Assembly: GCA_026874595.1 (NCBI GenBank)
Contig: CM049318.1
Location: 53,545,250 to 53,609,249, forward strand
Source: Sipunculus nudus
Lineage: Eukaryota; Annelida; Sipuncula; Golfingiida; Sipunculidae
Length of the DNA: 64,000 nt
Direction: 5' to 3'
The notes beneath the pieces were generated by a model. It ran no database searches, had not been told where the DNA came from, and worked only from the letters and a program-made list of their open reading frames with translations. How positions within the stretch are numbered: position 1 is the first letter of the stretch; each line of letters opens with the position of its first letter. A program made the position numbers and the translations under genes. Of this stretch, positions 36,711-48,229 are shown piece after piece.

Positions 36711-38271
36711 TGAACATGATATGACTTTTGAGCATAATCCTGCCAAGGATTCAAGGCCTGTTGATGTGATGGCAAATTTCTCAACAGGATTTCCAGAACT
36801 GTTACCTCCAAACTGCAAAGGCCTGAGGTGGCACTATCCAGATGCATTGGCCTCAACATTAAAAGAATTGGACCCTATGGTAGAGGAAGGGCTGGACATG
36901 CTGGAGTTTGATAGTCATGATGCAGTGCTCACAGCAGTGATAAAAGATGGAAGAGATGGCATGGGGGAATGCTCTGTTTACAAGGAGTAAGGTGACAGAA
37001 AATTGCCTGATAAAGCACTTCGATTTGCTTTTTGTATACTTGAAATACATGTTAATATTGATGGCAAAAATTTGTTGTGTACGAGTGTGAGACACCAAAT
37101 TCAGTCCGCTCCAACCGTCCATTGCTGGAGGCACTTGCTGATGAAAACAACAAGTCTGCTGCAACCATCTGTCTTGCACCTATTGAAACTGAAAGGACGT
37201 CTTCAAGGAATAAACTCCTGTCTGTTAAAGTTAAAGAAAACCTATTTAGGAAATATGAGTTAGTTTTTTTTTTCTCACCAATGGAAGATGAGAAATATGA
37301 CCGTGCATTTGGTGGACTCCAGGGTGCCGGGTCAAGTTTTATTTGCACCCTTTGCCATGCAACAGAACATTCAGCAAGAGAGGATGTGGGGAATTTCAAG
37401 ATAGTTAGAACTAGGGAAGAAACATATTATTTAGTTGATTATCTGAAGGCCAATCCTGACAACCTTGGCACCAAGGCCATGTCTAAAGTGGCAAAGGGGG
37501 TGAAATCTGTGCCACTGCTCATGTCTCAGCCAAAGGAACGTATGCTAGATGCAACCCATGCAGACATTAACATGGCAAGGTTTTTTAAGAAGTTGATTAT
37601 CAGATTGATTGCAGGCATAAGGCAATGGGAGGAGACTGCTGCCATCAAACCAAACCTGGCAGATGCAGAGGCCAAATTTGATAAACACATCAGAAGGGAG
37701 ATTGGTAGTGTTGCAATTCTACTAATGCCTGGAAATTATGCCAGGATGCTGTTCCAGGCAGAGAATGCAAACAAGGTTGCTGCACTTATCAAGGATGGAC
37801 CTGACAAGAATAATTTTTTACTGGTGATGGACAAATTTCGCCAAATGAGACAAGTTTACAGGTCAAGCAAACCAACAAATGCCATGATTGGTGGATACAA
37901 AGCTATAGCAATGTCATTTGCTAAAATGATGAAGGAAAACTTTGAATTTGCCAGATGGCCTAACTACATGCACGAATTGGCGGAACATGTACAAGAACTA
38001 CTATCCGATGAAAGTTCCCTGCGGAGAGGGTCTCGAGGCAGGAAATAAACTCTTCAGGCATATCAGAAAAAAACTTTCAGCGAAGGGAAGTACACATCAG
38101 GGATTAGTGGATGTCCTGAAATTTCACTGGCTATACAGTTCACCAAGCCTTCAGACTCTCTCCACAGTGACACATCAGAAATACAAATGTGGAACATGTG
38201 GGAGCACAGGACATAATAAACTAACCTGCCCAAAGGAAATCCAAGTGAGCCTGTCTGATGAGATCTTTTGA
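36703..38271 (+). pseudogene. RAG1L: RAG1-like transposase, right copy (N-terminally truncated, broken)
   Basis: Coding similarity to the left RAG1L begins at 36,711 (the EHDMTFEHNPAKDS region); the RING and N-terminal zinc region are absent. An ATG at 36,703 in adjacent DNA opens the frame by chance. The catalytic Asp residues are kept in RDGMGE near 36,950 and MEDEK near 37,285. Lesions: TAA at 36,988-36,990, a 1-bp loss near 37,065 and a 20-bp deletion near 38,023 immediately before the catalytic Glu segment, which then resumes as GEGLEAGNKLF. From 37,077 to 38,048 the frame is open, where the left copy has two stops and a frameshift. The C-terminal CCHC knuckle (CGTCGSTGHNKLTC) is intact. 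Confidence 0.92.
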
Positions 38272-38460
38272 ATTTCACTTGCACAACAGACAAAACATGT
38301 GCATTAAAAATGATTTAATAATCACATTGTATCAGCATTAACTTTTTAACAACATGAGATAGAGAAAGGTTTTAATCGCTGAAGCATAAGCAAAATATTG
38401 TGATACAAAAAAACACACATTTATTGACTTGATACAGAAAATATGAAAACACTTGAAAAC

Positions 38461-38463
38461 ATA

Positions 38464-38502
<39 letters not shown>
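38461..38502. repeat. TA microsatellite in the right arm
   Basis: A TA run of about 38 bp sits downstream of the right RAG1L. The left arm has a much shorter TA run at the mirrored place (33,365-33,380). Confidence 0.85.
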
Positions 38503-38505
<3 letters not shown>

Positions 38506-38859
38506 AAACGTAGTGCTAACTAAAGTATGCAAAACTCATATACAATACTAATATATCTTCTGAAAAGAAAATGTCAAACTACTTATACACTATAAAAACA
38601 CATGTACAGCACCATTTTGGTATGTAAAGTGTATGCAATACAAACTGATATGACCTTTGAGAAATTTGTATATCATATTGTCATGTATGGACTTCCAATG
38701 TATCATTAAATATTTTGTTTTTATGCCAAAAAATGTATGTGTGTAAATGTACCTTATCCCTATAATTCTATGAAAAATGCATAAATCCTTACAACACTAC
38801 TCAACTCAAATATGATCTAAGATGGTCACATCACCTATAAATAATAAATATGAAACAAT

Positions 38860-39610
38860 ATACATGTAAAATATTAATAGTATGAGCTGTTAAGATTACA
38901 AAATCCTGACTTGTTTTGAGATCTGAGCATGTCATATTGACGTATATATATGTTTTATATCACTTAATATATGTAACCTGTTCACTTGTTAAAGCCTATA
39001 AATCATAAATATGTAACAATATACATGTACAATATTATGAGAATGACCTGTAAAGCATACAAAATACTGGCTTGTTTTGAGATCTAAATATGTCATATTG
39101 ATACGTTTAAATGTAATATGAGAAACCTGCTCGCTTGTTGTAAAACCTATAAATAATAAATATGTTACAATATATATGACAATATTATGAGTATGAGCTG
39201 TAAAGCGTACAAAATACTGACCCGTTTTAAAATCTAAGTATGTCATATTGACGTGTATATATGGATACAGTTGATATGTGTAACCCGTTCACTTGTTTAC
39301 AACCTATAAATAATAATATGTAATAATATACATGTACAATATTATGAGTATGACCTGTGAAGCATAAAATATACTGACTTGTTTTGAGATCTAAGTATGT
39401 CATATTGACGTATATATATATGTTTAGATCACTTGATATATGTAACCCGTTCACTTGTTTACAACCTATAAATCATAAATATGTAACAATATACATGTAC
39501 AATATTATGAGTATGACCTGTGAAGCATACAATATACTGACTTGTTTTGAGATCTAAGTATGTCTTATTTACATGTGTAGATGTAATATGAGAAACCTGC
39601 TCGCTTGTTG
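38860..39610 (-). repeat. ~155-bp tandem repeat between RAG1L and RAG2L (right arm)
   Basis: About five units of the array described at 31,990-33,030, in reverse complement. Units alternate between forms with GAGAAACCTGCTCGCTTGTT and forms with GTAACCCGTTCACTTGTT, suggesting that the array grew by duplication of unit pairs. Confidence 0.75.
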
Positions 39611-39955
39611 TCAAATCTATTTACGGATAAACAAATTGACCTGTTTTATGTAGTTCAAGGAAGCACCTACTGCTCTTGACCACTTTAAATTTTACACAAA
39701 ACTCTTTCATTCTATATGAATATTAAATGAAAAATCTTGCTCAGTTTTCTTTTTCGTGTTTACCAAATGTTATCAGTTTAACCTTCATGCAAGTGGTACC
39801 ATGTGGAACAGTTATTAAAACTGGAGGTAAAGGAAATAAATCACTCAGCTGTTGCTAATGTTTTGAACTTCTTTATTTCTCTATATTTAGTTTTTAATTT
39901 AATGTAAGAAACAATAGAAAAATTTTATGTGAGCAAGAATTCAGTGGCCATGAAA

Positions 39956-42016
39956 TCATCCTATCTTTACCAGTTTATATTTATCCAAGACTGTTTCAAA
40001 TTCATCACTGGTGTGGATGTCTGAAAGTTTTAGAATATGCCAATATGCTTGATCCAGGTTATTCTTCCATTACCTCTTGATGGAATGTTTACCAGTGTGG
40101 CATATATCTGCATAAAGGAAAAGCAGTGAGGAACACAAATTACCCTGCTTATAAAGTATATACTATGCTGCATGCTGGGTACATTTACTTGAAATAAGCA
40201 ATTTGTAAAACCAGCCCAGAGGATTTGAATGTGATCTAATATTCTAAGTATATATTTCAAAAATTAAATATACACATAGGAACAATTAAATATTCACATG
40301 AGCAAGTTTTCACAAATGTTTGGCACATTTAGACCAGAAAAAGTCCAAGATATTAAAAATAAAGTAATTAAAAAAATCCTCAGAACAGCCTTAACATTTC
40401 ATTCTTGTATATTGAATAGTAAATTCAAAGATGCAATTACCAAAAATACATTTCACACTGATGCCCTTCATTTGAAAATAAATACCCTTGAAAAAAGAAA
40501 TATGTATGGCAACATCTCAAGCAAGTTGAAGATACATAACAGAATAAAATCTGATACAGACAATACAAAAAATTGAAATGTAATAAACAAATGCATTTGA
40601 AATCTTAGTAGAAACAGGTCTTTGGCATAGCGCTCACCTTTCCTCTTTCTGGATTTTTTACATTTCGGACATTTCTATTTACCTTTGGGCACCTGAAGAA
40701 GATTAAAAAAAAACTGATGGTACCAATGTTGACACATAAAGTCACATTGTATCCAAGACACTGGTTATACTGCTGACTGTGAAATTTTGCAAGTGTCATG
40801 TGCACAAGTGTCTGCTTCAAAAATATGTTTGCTCAAGACATTAACAGCCTGAGATGTCCCACTTACTATCAGGAAAAGATTTTGTTCAAGTTGTATCAAA
40901 GAACAACCTGCTGAAGCAAATTAAAATCTCCCGAGTCTCCCTCAATTGTCACCAGGCACTGCTAACCGGTGGTTACCTGTCTCCAGTTACGTCTGAGGTA
41001 TCACAACTATATCCGCCATACACAAGTATATGTGTGCCTACAATGTTTATGGCAGGGCTAGAGAGGTACAGGGTAGGACTGCCAGTTTTAAACAAAACTG
41101 AACTGACAATGTCACCATCATACTGTTTCAACTGAGTGACAGGGGTGATGGGTAACCGCTGTGGGTTGGTGCCCAGATTTCTGATACTCCCACAGATGAA
41201 AACATTTTGATTAGGACCCATAATCGCAGAGCGAAAAGCTCTCATCACCTCTGGTCCCATTTGAAACTTCTGCCATTTGGCTATGTTGCCTTGGACATCC
41301 AATATGTTCACACATTGGTCATCACATGTTGACCTGAATAGCTGGTCCGCATAGTTCACAATGTCACCTCTGGACTTCACCATGGCACCTCCAATTAAAA
41401 TGTAACTATTACACTGAATTCTTGTCAATGTGTGCCCGTATCGCCCTGATGACACATCCCCGGTTTGCACAGGAACCTTACCTAAGCCAGGTCCGATGAC
41501 AGAAGGGGACTGCCCCATATGAAGACTGGCTGTCATTTTATTATTTTGTCCAGAAACCGACAAAGACAGCATGTATAGATCATTTGTGTGTATATATCTC
41601 TCATGTTCAAGACCACCAAACAGTATCAACTGGTGGTGGTTTGTCCCACTGGTCTCTCCCTCTACTAGGCTTGGGCTAAGCAATGGTGGTATATTGGCCT
41701 CATGTGTCTCTTTGAACATTTTGACTTCTTTCAGCTCCAGATCTCCACCCATTGTAGAAAATTTATACCTGATAATGTGGGAACTTGTAGACCAAGTCAT
41801 GTCCTCAGTAAACCGGCACCCTGCTATTCTATATATATATAATGGTCGCACGTATTCGGACTTATCTTACATGCTGAGTGTCCTTCTGCAGGATATACAT
41901 CAGCATTCGCAACATGAAGTGCATGCCGCTTTCTACTTACTTCTTTTGTCAGTTGTGTGCTGCTGGAAGCTTATGATCTTCCATGATTGATTTGTCTCGG
42001 ATGTATCTGGCTCACA
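39956..42016 (-). pseudogene. RAG2L: RAG2-like kelch protein, right copy
   Basis: Exons 42,016-41,941 (76 bp, phase 1 out), the kelch exon from 41,820, 40,692-40,638 and 40,107-39,956. The kelch exon joins in frame to give RCRFTEDMTW and stays open for about 280 codons. It includes LILFGGLEH, SGRYGHTLTRI (very like the RAG2 G-R-Y-G-H-T segment), SYILIGGAM, NVFICGS and HILVYGGYSC. Lesions: TAA directly after TSDVTGDR near 40,970, a 1-bp loss just after it, TAG in the 40,692 exon and TAA in the last exon. The propeller is better preserved here than in the left copy. RAG2L would act with RAG1L in DNA cleavage and transposition. Confidence 0.88.
40298..40576 (+). other. Conserved open frame antisense to the RAG2L intron (right copy)
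   Basis: 92 codons, Lys/Asn-rich, open in an AT-rich region and matching the frame at 31,170-31,440. No family is recognised. It would be transcribed in the RAG1L direction. Coding status is doubtful. Confidence 0.3.
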
Positions 42017-42575
42017 CTACAAAAAATTTTAAAAAAAAAAATTCAGAACAAACTGCAACTGTTTATAGATGTCTTTAAACTAAGTTATTTTCAAGTCTAT
42101 GATGTATGTCTGAAACAAAATAGTTTACTGAAAGCTTGAAGCACACATAAATTGATGCATACACACGACCGTACCAGTTTTATTTATCAGACTGCCAGTC
42201 TGCCTCTATTAGGGTATGCCTTCAACCCCCCCCCCCCCCCTTCCACATATGGCAAAGCCATGCATTCTTCAGATTGAACATTTCTGGTTTGTGTAATAAT
42301 AATATAAAAAGGTTCTGTTACAGTGAAATGATAATAGAAATTTAGCTTTTCCTACTGACAATAACTTATTAAACCTTTGACTTGTACAGTGCTGGACTTA
42401 TTTTTAGCAAAATCTGCATTATTGCCATACTAAATGTATGTCCTACAGCTGCTATGGACTAACAATTAAGTCAAGTCTACAAAATCATCAAAAGAACTCC
42501 ACTAACTATTGAACATTATGTTTAAGGACTGAAACTATGCAACAAAATAAACTGTTAAGAAAGATCTCACCATGA

Positions 42576-45500
42576 CTATTTCTTCTTGTGGAAAGGGCAG
42601 ATGGCTTTAGTTTTACTATCACAAAAACGACAGTCGTATTCTTCACTTGAGAATTGGGTCCGTTGTGACGGCAGTGGTGGTGGTTGCACTCCACCCGAAT
42701 GGTACGGACACTGACTGTCTGTCTTGATTGCCCCTTGCTGTACTGGTTCCTGCCTTTGGACTGGAGGGTGTTTTGTGACTAGTATGGTACGGACACTGGC
42801 TATCTGGCCTGCTAAAGCAGCACACACAGTCTGTGTCTTCCTGTGGAAGGTCTTCTGCAGACTGGCTGGAACTGCTTACTACCAGTGGGTGTTCCTTGCT
42901 GTCAGGCTTGGGCAGTGATACCTGGTGTCCTGGAAAAAAAATAAAACCAGTTCAAATAAATGAAATTTGAAAAACACTGTTATTATTTCAGTCATTTCTA
43001 AATCTTTAAATATACTTGCATAAAACTTAAAGTGTAAGTAAAATATCATGAATACTTCAAAATATACTACAATGTAAATGCTGCTGACATTTAAGGATAA
43101 TACCCAATATAAACAGGGTTAGCTTCTAAGGAATGACTATATGTCCCACCCCCACTTTCAAACAGTTGTCATCCAAAGAGGCCAAGGGCTGGGCATTCTG
43201 TTTACCCTAGTGGGTGCAGGGAGTAAATTTTTACTGTTTTAATATAAATATTAAATGAGATCTTATTGTGTCAGAAACATTTATTTTTATGAGAATCTCC
43301 AGTATGGTATTCTTAGATAACATTTCTTGTTTAGATGTGTACACATTTATGACACCATGCCAATTTACTGGCCTCTTCTATACATTTATGATATGATGCC
43401 AATTTATCAGCCTCTTCTAATAATAATACCACAGACAGTTCACTATACCTTTAGTTAGTAGTAATATTAAATAAAGCAACACCAGTGCATTCTTAGTAAT
43501 GACATGGATAAAGAAATATCATTGAGCATTTACTTAGTTGCATTCTGACAAATATGGTTCAAATATGGTTAATTGAAAAAACATCACAACAATAATAAGC
43601 CTCAGTGAAACATTCATTTTTACTGAATACTTCACTTTAATTTGAAAGTTAAAATTAATTAGGTTTAGCCTATTTGCACTCTACTGGTACAATATTGAAA
43701 ATACATTCTCAATGAAATGCACAGACACCCAAACAGTTTGTCAGAATTTAAATGACATGATACCCAGTTGACCCTGATCTGGATGCTTTAAATAAACACA
43801 AACACAGCAGAACCTCAAAATTAAGGCCACTGACGGGACAAATTATTTTTCATGGAATAGAGAGGTGCCCGTAGTAGAAAAAGCAAGAGACCTTCTATAA
43901 TGACCAAAAATAGGTGCCCGTAATACATAGTTGAAGGTAAAAACAGGTTCCACTCCCCTCCTTTTAATCACAGTGTCAGTCAAAGTTAACTCGGTACAGT
44001 CATAAAGTTGTGCCAGGCTTAATTAAATAAAGTTACTTTTGTGCTTACCTTTAAGCAATGAAACTGACTTCTCACTACTACTGCTTTGGCTACTGGAATG
44101 TTGAGATGAGCCTGCTGGGCCTGCTGAAGTGATAAACAAAAAATTATTTAAATACATTAAACATAATATACACTGCTGACCTGATATGTTAGAACACTGT
44201 GTGCATAATTAACAAGGCCAAGGATACAACAATATTTTGAACTTGTATATGGGTGTAAATTGAATAATGTTGTGAAAATTTAATGTGCATACTCTGGCAT
44301 GCAGTATGCAAGAAACACACTCATGTTTATCATAAGCAACTTCCATCTGTAACATTTTGGGGGAAATTATTTATGTAATTTAGTTATCTTTAGCATCCTG
44401 GTGACAATCCTCTGCTATATATGCATCCTTTGCCAAAGAGTGTACAAGAAAAACTCTAAAAAAGTACTATTATTACATTACTTACCTTTTAGCAGAGACA
44501 CAGACTTTCCACTGCTGCTGCCTTGGCTGCTTGAATCCTGGGGTGGACCTGCAAATTGGACAGAAAATAAATGTTACTTACAAGTAGGAATATGAAATAA
44601 ATTATTATTTTGCACACCGTGTTTTTCATACGCAATTTGTTGTTTCATCCCATTATATTTGTAAAATTAAAAAAAAAACATTTCTTTATGCATCCTAGTG
44701 GTTATCATCTGCTGTATATACATACATATATTTGACAAAGAGTGTGCAAGAAAAACTTAATATATGATTAAAACAGAAAATAATATATAATCGTATTACC
44801 TACCTTTGAGCAGAGACACTGTCTTTCCACTGCTGCTGCCTTGACTGCTGGAATCCTGGGATGGACCAGCAAAAATAAAAAGTCGGAAATAAAAATTCAT
44901 TTTCCATTAGTATGGCTTATTTTTAATTATGTACACCATGTGTATTGCTTGTTCTTTCCCAATCCCACTTGTAAGATTGGGAAAAAAATGTGATTTAGTT
45001 TTCTATGCACCCTGATGATGTGCATACTTTTAATGATGATAATTTAATTCTCATATGTTTATTTTAAAGTGTGAGACACATTTTCTATTAATTTTTAAAC
45101 ATATTTCCATACACACAGTGCAATATCTCATATCAGATGTGAAGTATACACTGAAGCTCAGGGACCACATCTGCAGGCACCCGCACTGGCATGGTTAATT
45201 GCCTTTCTTAAAGTCTTATCATTATTTTTTAACAATGATAACAACCAAACTTGATAAATGAGAAAATTTATAGGGGACTGTATCTGCATTTACCATAACA
45301 AAGTGTGACAGATGAAGGAAAATAAGGTTTTACATGGTGTGATATTTGCAATAGCAATAGGCTAAAATGGCGTTGTTCATGCACCGATCAATTTCATGCT
45401 TCATTAACAGTGTACTAGTGTCACTGTCAGTAATAGTAAGTTGATTGATGTTACTTTAAGTGAAGGATGACACTCGATAAATTATTGTAAGAACTTGGAT

Positions 45501-45692
45501 GGATACATATTGTGGGTATTTAACACACACACACATTTATCTAAGTGTAAAACTGATCATGAGCTGATCTGAGTAAACGGAAAAACGAAACAGCGTGAAG
45601 TGCAGCTTACCCTCCGTCTCGCTGGAGCTTGAAGCGAACAGGTCTGGCGAATCGTCACGTTTCCTTTTCCTGGACCCGGCCTGGTCCGTCAT
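42576..45692 (-). pseudogene. Accessory zinc-knuckle protein, right copy
   Basis: Mirror of the left gene: exons 45,692-45,611, 44,866-44,804, 44,548-44,486, 44,123-44,049 and 42,929-42,576. The acceptor of the second exon is TG where the left has AG (near 44,867), so that 63-bp exon would be skipped without changing frame. A 23-bp deletion near 42,720 removes the first two Cys of the second knuckle and shifts the frame. The third knuckle has the full C-x2-C-x7-C-x2-H, ending CPFHKKK. The internal donor described at 28,820 is conserved here (near 42,880). Confidence 0.75.
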
Positions 45693-45771
45693 CCCCTCGA
45701 TATATCACAATAACGCAAATCAAAAAGGTTGTTGAGTTATATAAAACTAGATAAAACTATAATGAACTGAT

Positions 45772-45969
45772 CAAAATGTGGCGCGTCGCAGATTCACGTG
45801 TACGTGTTGTTGTTTTGGTCTGGGCGGAAGTATCTGAGAAACATGTGCCCATGCGTCGTGACAGGTCACGATGGGCGTTTATAAACTATATCTGTTTGCG
45901 CATGCGTCGTGACCGGGTAAAGGACGAGCTTATAGCTTCGTTGCAATACACTGCAAACATTTGTAAGTG
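45772..45969 (-). repeat. Right terminal sequence of the RAG-like element
   Basis: Ends ...CATTTGTAAGTG at 45,969, the reverse complement of the left start CACTTACAAATG. Similarity with the left arm ends at this base: outside lies AGCGACGGAT, unlike the left flank. Confidence 0.7.
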
Positions 45970-47280
45970 AGCGACGGATAGGGTATTGCCATTACTGGCC
46001 GATAGAGTTCGGGGCAACAGGTGATAATGCAACTGGGACACTTCGTATCACATCTTTATGTGTCTAAAACAAAATCACGTAAGAAGACCCACCAGCTATA
46101 CCTGCTATGTAAATGGGAAGTGGATATGAGTAACCGGTTTCAATTTTGCATTGCATGTGAAATGTCAGTTTTGGGACCTTTTTCCGATTATTGAAGTGGT
46201 GACAGATATTCAACGGACTTAATACGGATTTAATACGGACTCTCTCTAGTTAGCCTTGAATTATTACTATTTATTTAGGTTATTGGTTTTAAAGGACTCT
46301 TGTTGAACTGTGACAGTGGTGGTATCCAGAATCAAAGCCTAGGATCCGGACACTCTGGTACTGTACCTTCTTATTGTTATACTGTGTATTTGTATTAATT
46401 TAGAGCATTCTAATGTTAGGCATGTTCTAAGAATAATTTATAATTATTTGTTAAAAAAAACACTGACTTCTTTATTCATTCCTCTAGACATTTCCTGCTG
46501 CCTAGTCTTACAGAATCTATTTTTTTTTATCTCCGTAACAAAATTTTTGCTGAACACGATTACGTGATCTGTTCATATTAGGTTCCGTAACATTGGATTA
46601 TACTATTTCACCTCACATAGAGTAAGGTACCACAGGTACTGCAATCTGCAGGCAAAACATAGCAAAGATAATTAAACCAGTAAAAAATGCCATGTGAAAA
46701 CATCAGTCTGAAAATAATTCTATTTAATATAGTATTTATAAATATCCCTTTGCTCTAAATGGCAAATGATTTGAAGCTAATGTACTTTACAGACTAATCT
46801 CAAGAAAAGTCTGTAACATGTGGTGAAGAAAGCAGCAGCGGTTTTAAATATATTTGGTAAAAGAATTGGGCGGAACGGACCAAAGAACAGATTTGAAACA
46901 TTTTATTAGTCCTTCCTCCTTATGATTGGGACTAATAAATAACAAAATGCTGTGGACTACTTACTTTTTTTTGCTTTTCTGGTCCTCGAAACCATTGCTA
47001 CTATTCACCGATCCTGTTGGTGACAACCGGAAATATGTCTAACATAATTGGATACTTGAATGCTTTTTATGGAGCATGTTGTTAGTTAGTCATTATAGTC
47101 CTTCCTAACTGTATCAAATCCATATTAACGTACACGATAGTGTGCTTTATGCATACAGTGAGAAAGTCCCAGCATTCATTTAAACTTAGGTTTGCCTTTT
47201 TGGATTATAATGCTGAAAATTCTGCAGGATTTGCTAGCTTTAATATTAAGTCTGATGTAAGATTATTGTAAATGGTTTGA
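45970..47280. other. Right flank, dispersed repeat, no gene seen
   Basis: About 46,705-46,940 matches 51,230-51,570 in direct orientation (shared AGTCTGAAAATAATTC, GGTAAAAGAATTGG/GAGCGG and AGTCCTTCCTCC-type blocks). No protein is recognised. Confidence 0.5.
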
Positions 47281-47289
47281 AGCTAGCAT

Positions 47290-48165
47290 TGCTAAATGTC
47301 CCCTGATGTTGATAATCTTATATAACTCTTTATACACATCATGATATAAAACATATCCTGCTCCTATTTCTATTTCCTGTATGATTTATCCGGTATGCGA
47401 TATTCCCTTGGATTGTGCCAAGGGACATGTTCTCAAGATATTCAAACCCCTTGGCGTGTTTGCAAGTGTTTTTGGTTGTCAAATATTTTTATATTATGAT
47501 TTATCAAATCAATAACCTTTGGATTGTAAGTTTAAGATAGACTGCAAGGCATTTCACAAGTTGATGCAACAGCGAATCCTTTAAAATGACAATAAACACA
47601 GCGTTATGTGTTACACGGGCAAACTTTTTGATCGTCCATGTGCAAATGACATTATTCTTTATCACAATGTCGAGTTGTTTGTTATAAAGGCCATTCCCCT
47701 TAAGACTGTACAGATTCGAGATTTCCTAGTCCTTCTTGATCAGCACATTACTGGACAAGTCATAGGGACCAGAATGAAGGAAGACCCGAAGCCATCCGGA
47801 ATTATTTGTCCGGAGGTTTAGCTGTCCGGAGATAATGCTGTCCGGAGGTTAATTTGTCCGGAATTTTCTGTAGGATGTCAATCTATCGATGAAGAAGGGA
47901 GGGGTAGATCAATCTTGCAAGAAATTTAATCGGAGGTTAAGGTGTCCTGAGGTTAATCTGTCCATAAGTTAAGCTGTCCTGAGGTTAAGCTATATTGAGG
48001 TTAAGCTGTCGTGACGTTAAACTGTCAAGAAGTAAAGGTGTCCGAAGATAAAGCTGTCCAGAGATTAATCTATCCAAAGGTTGATCTGTCCAGAATATAA
48101 TCTGTACGGAGGTTATCTTTTCCAGAGGTAAAGCTGTGCTAATGTAAAGCTGTCCAGAGGTCACA
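47290..48165 (-). repeat. Outer flank repeat with inverted 16-bp array
   Basis: 47,290-47,460 is the diverged reverse complement of 25,330-25,540. 47,800-48,150 is an array of TGTCCGGAGGTTAAGC-like units, the reverse complement of the 24,125-24,760 array. Divergence is much greater than between the RAG arms. Confidence 0.75.
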
Positions 48166-48229
48166 TAAAAAAGGAGGTACTGACTTAATTAAGTGGGTTG
48201 TTTCTTTATGTCATAGTGGTCATACCTTT

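Larger units (their letters stand above)
25743..45969. mobile_element. Palindromic composite of two RAG-like (ProtoRAG-type) transposon copies
   Basis: Two inverted arms (25,743-35,148 and 36,711-45,969) carry the same genes in mirror order: accessory zinc-knuckle gene, RAG2-like kelch gene, RAG1-like transposase. Within each arm RAG1L and RAG2L are convergent, as in amphioxus ProtoRAG. Both outer ends begin with CACTTACAAATG read inward, and identity between the arms stops exactly there. The 5 bases outside differ (TCTAA on the left, AGCGA on the right), so no target duplication frames the composite. The RAG1-side terminal repeat was not found for either copy. All RAG reading frames are interrupted. 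Confidence 0.92.
36711..45969 (-). repeat. Right arm of the RAG palindrome
   Basis: Reverse-complement copy of 25,743-35,148. It lacks the RAG1L N-terminal half and the insertion at 32,484, has fewer tandem units in the convergent gap, and carries its own point lesions. Confidence 0.9.

Noticed and set aside
25743-45969. Host RAG1/RAG2 immune recombinase locus
   Set aside because: Transposon-type ends, a palindromic duplicate, broken frames, a C-terminal zinc knuckle and surrounding LINEs point to a mobile element. No V, D or J-like segments were seen.
25738-45974. 5-bp target duplication around the composite
   Set aside because: Left TCTAA and right AGCGA do not match in either orientation.
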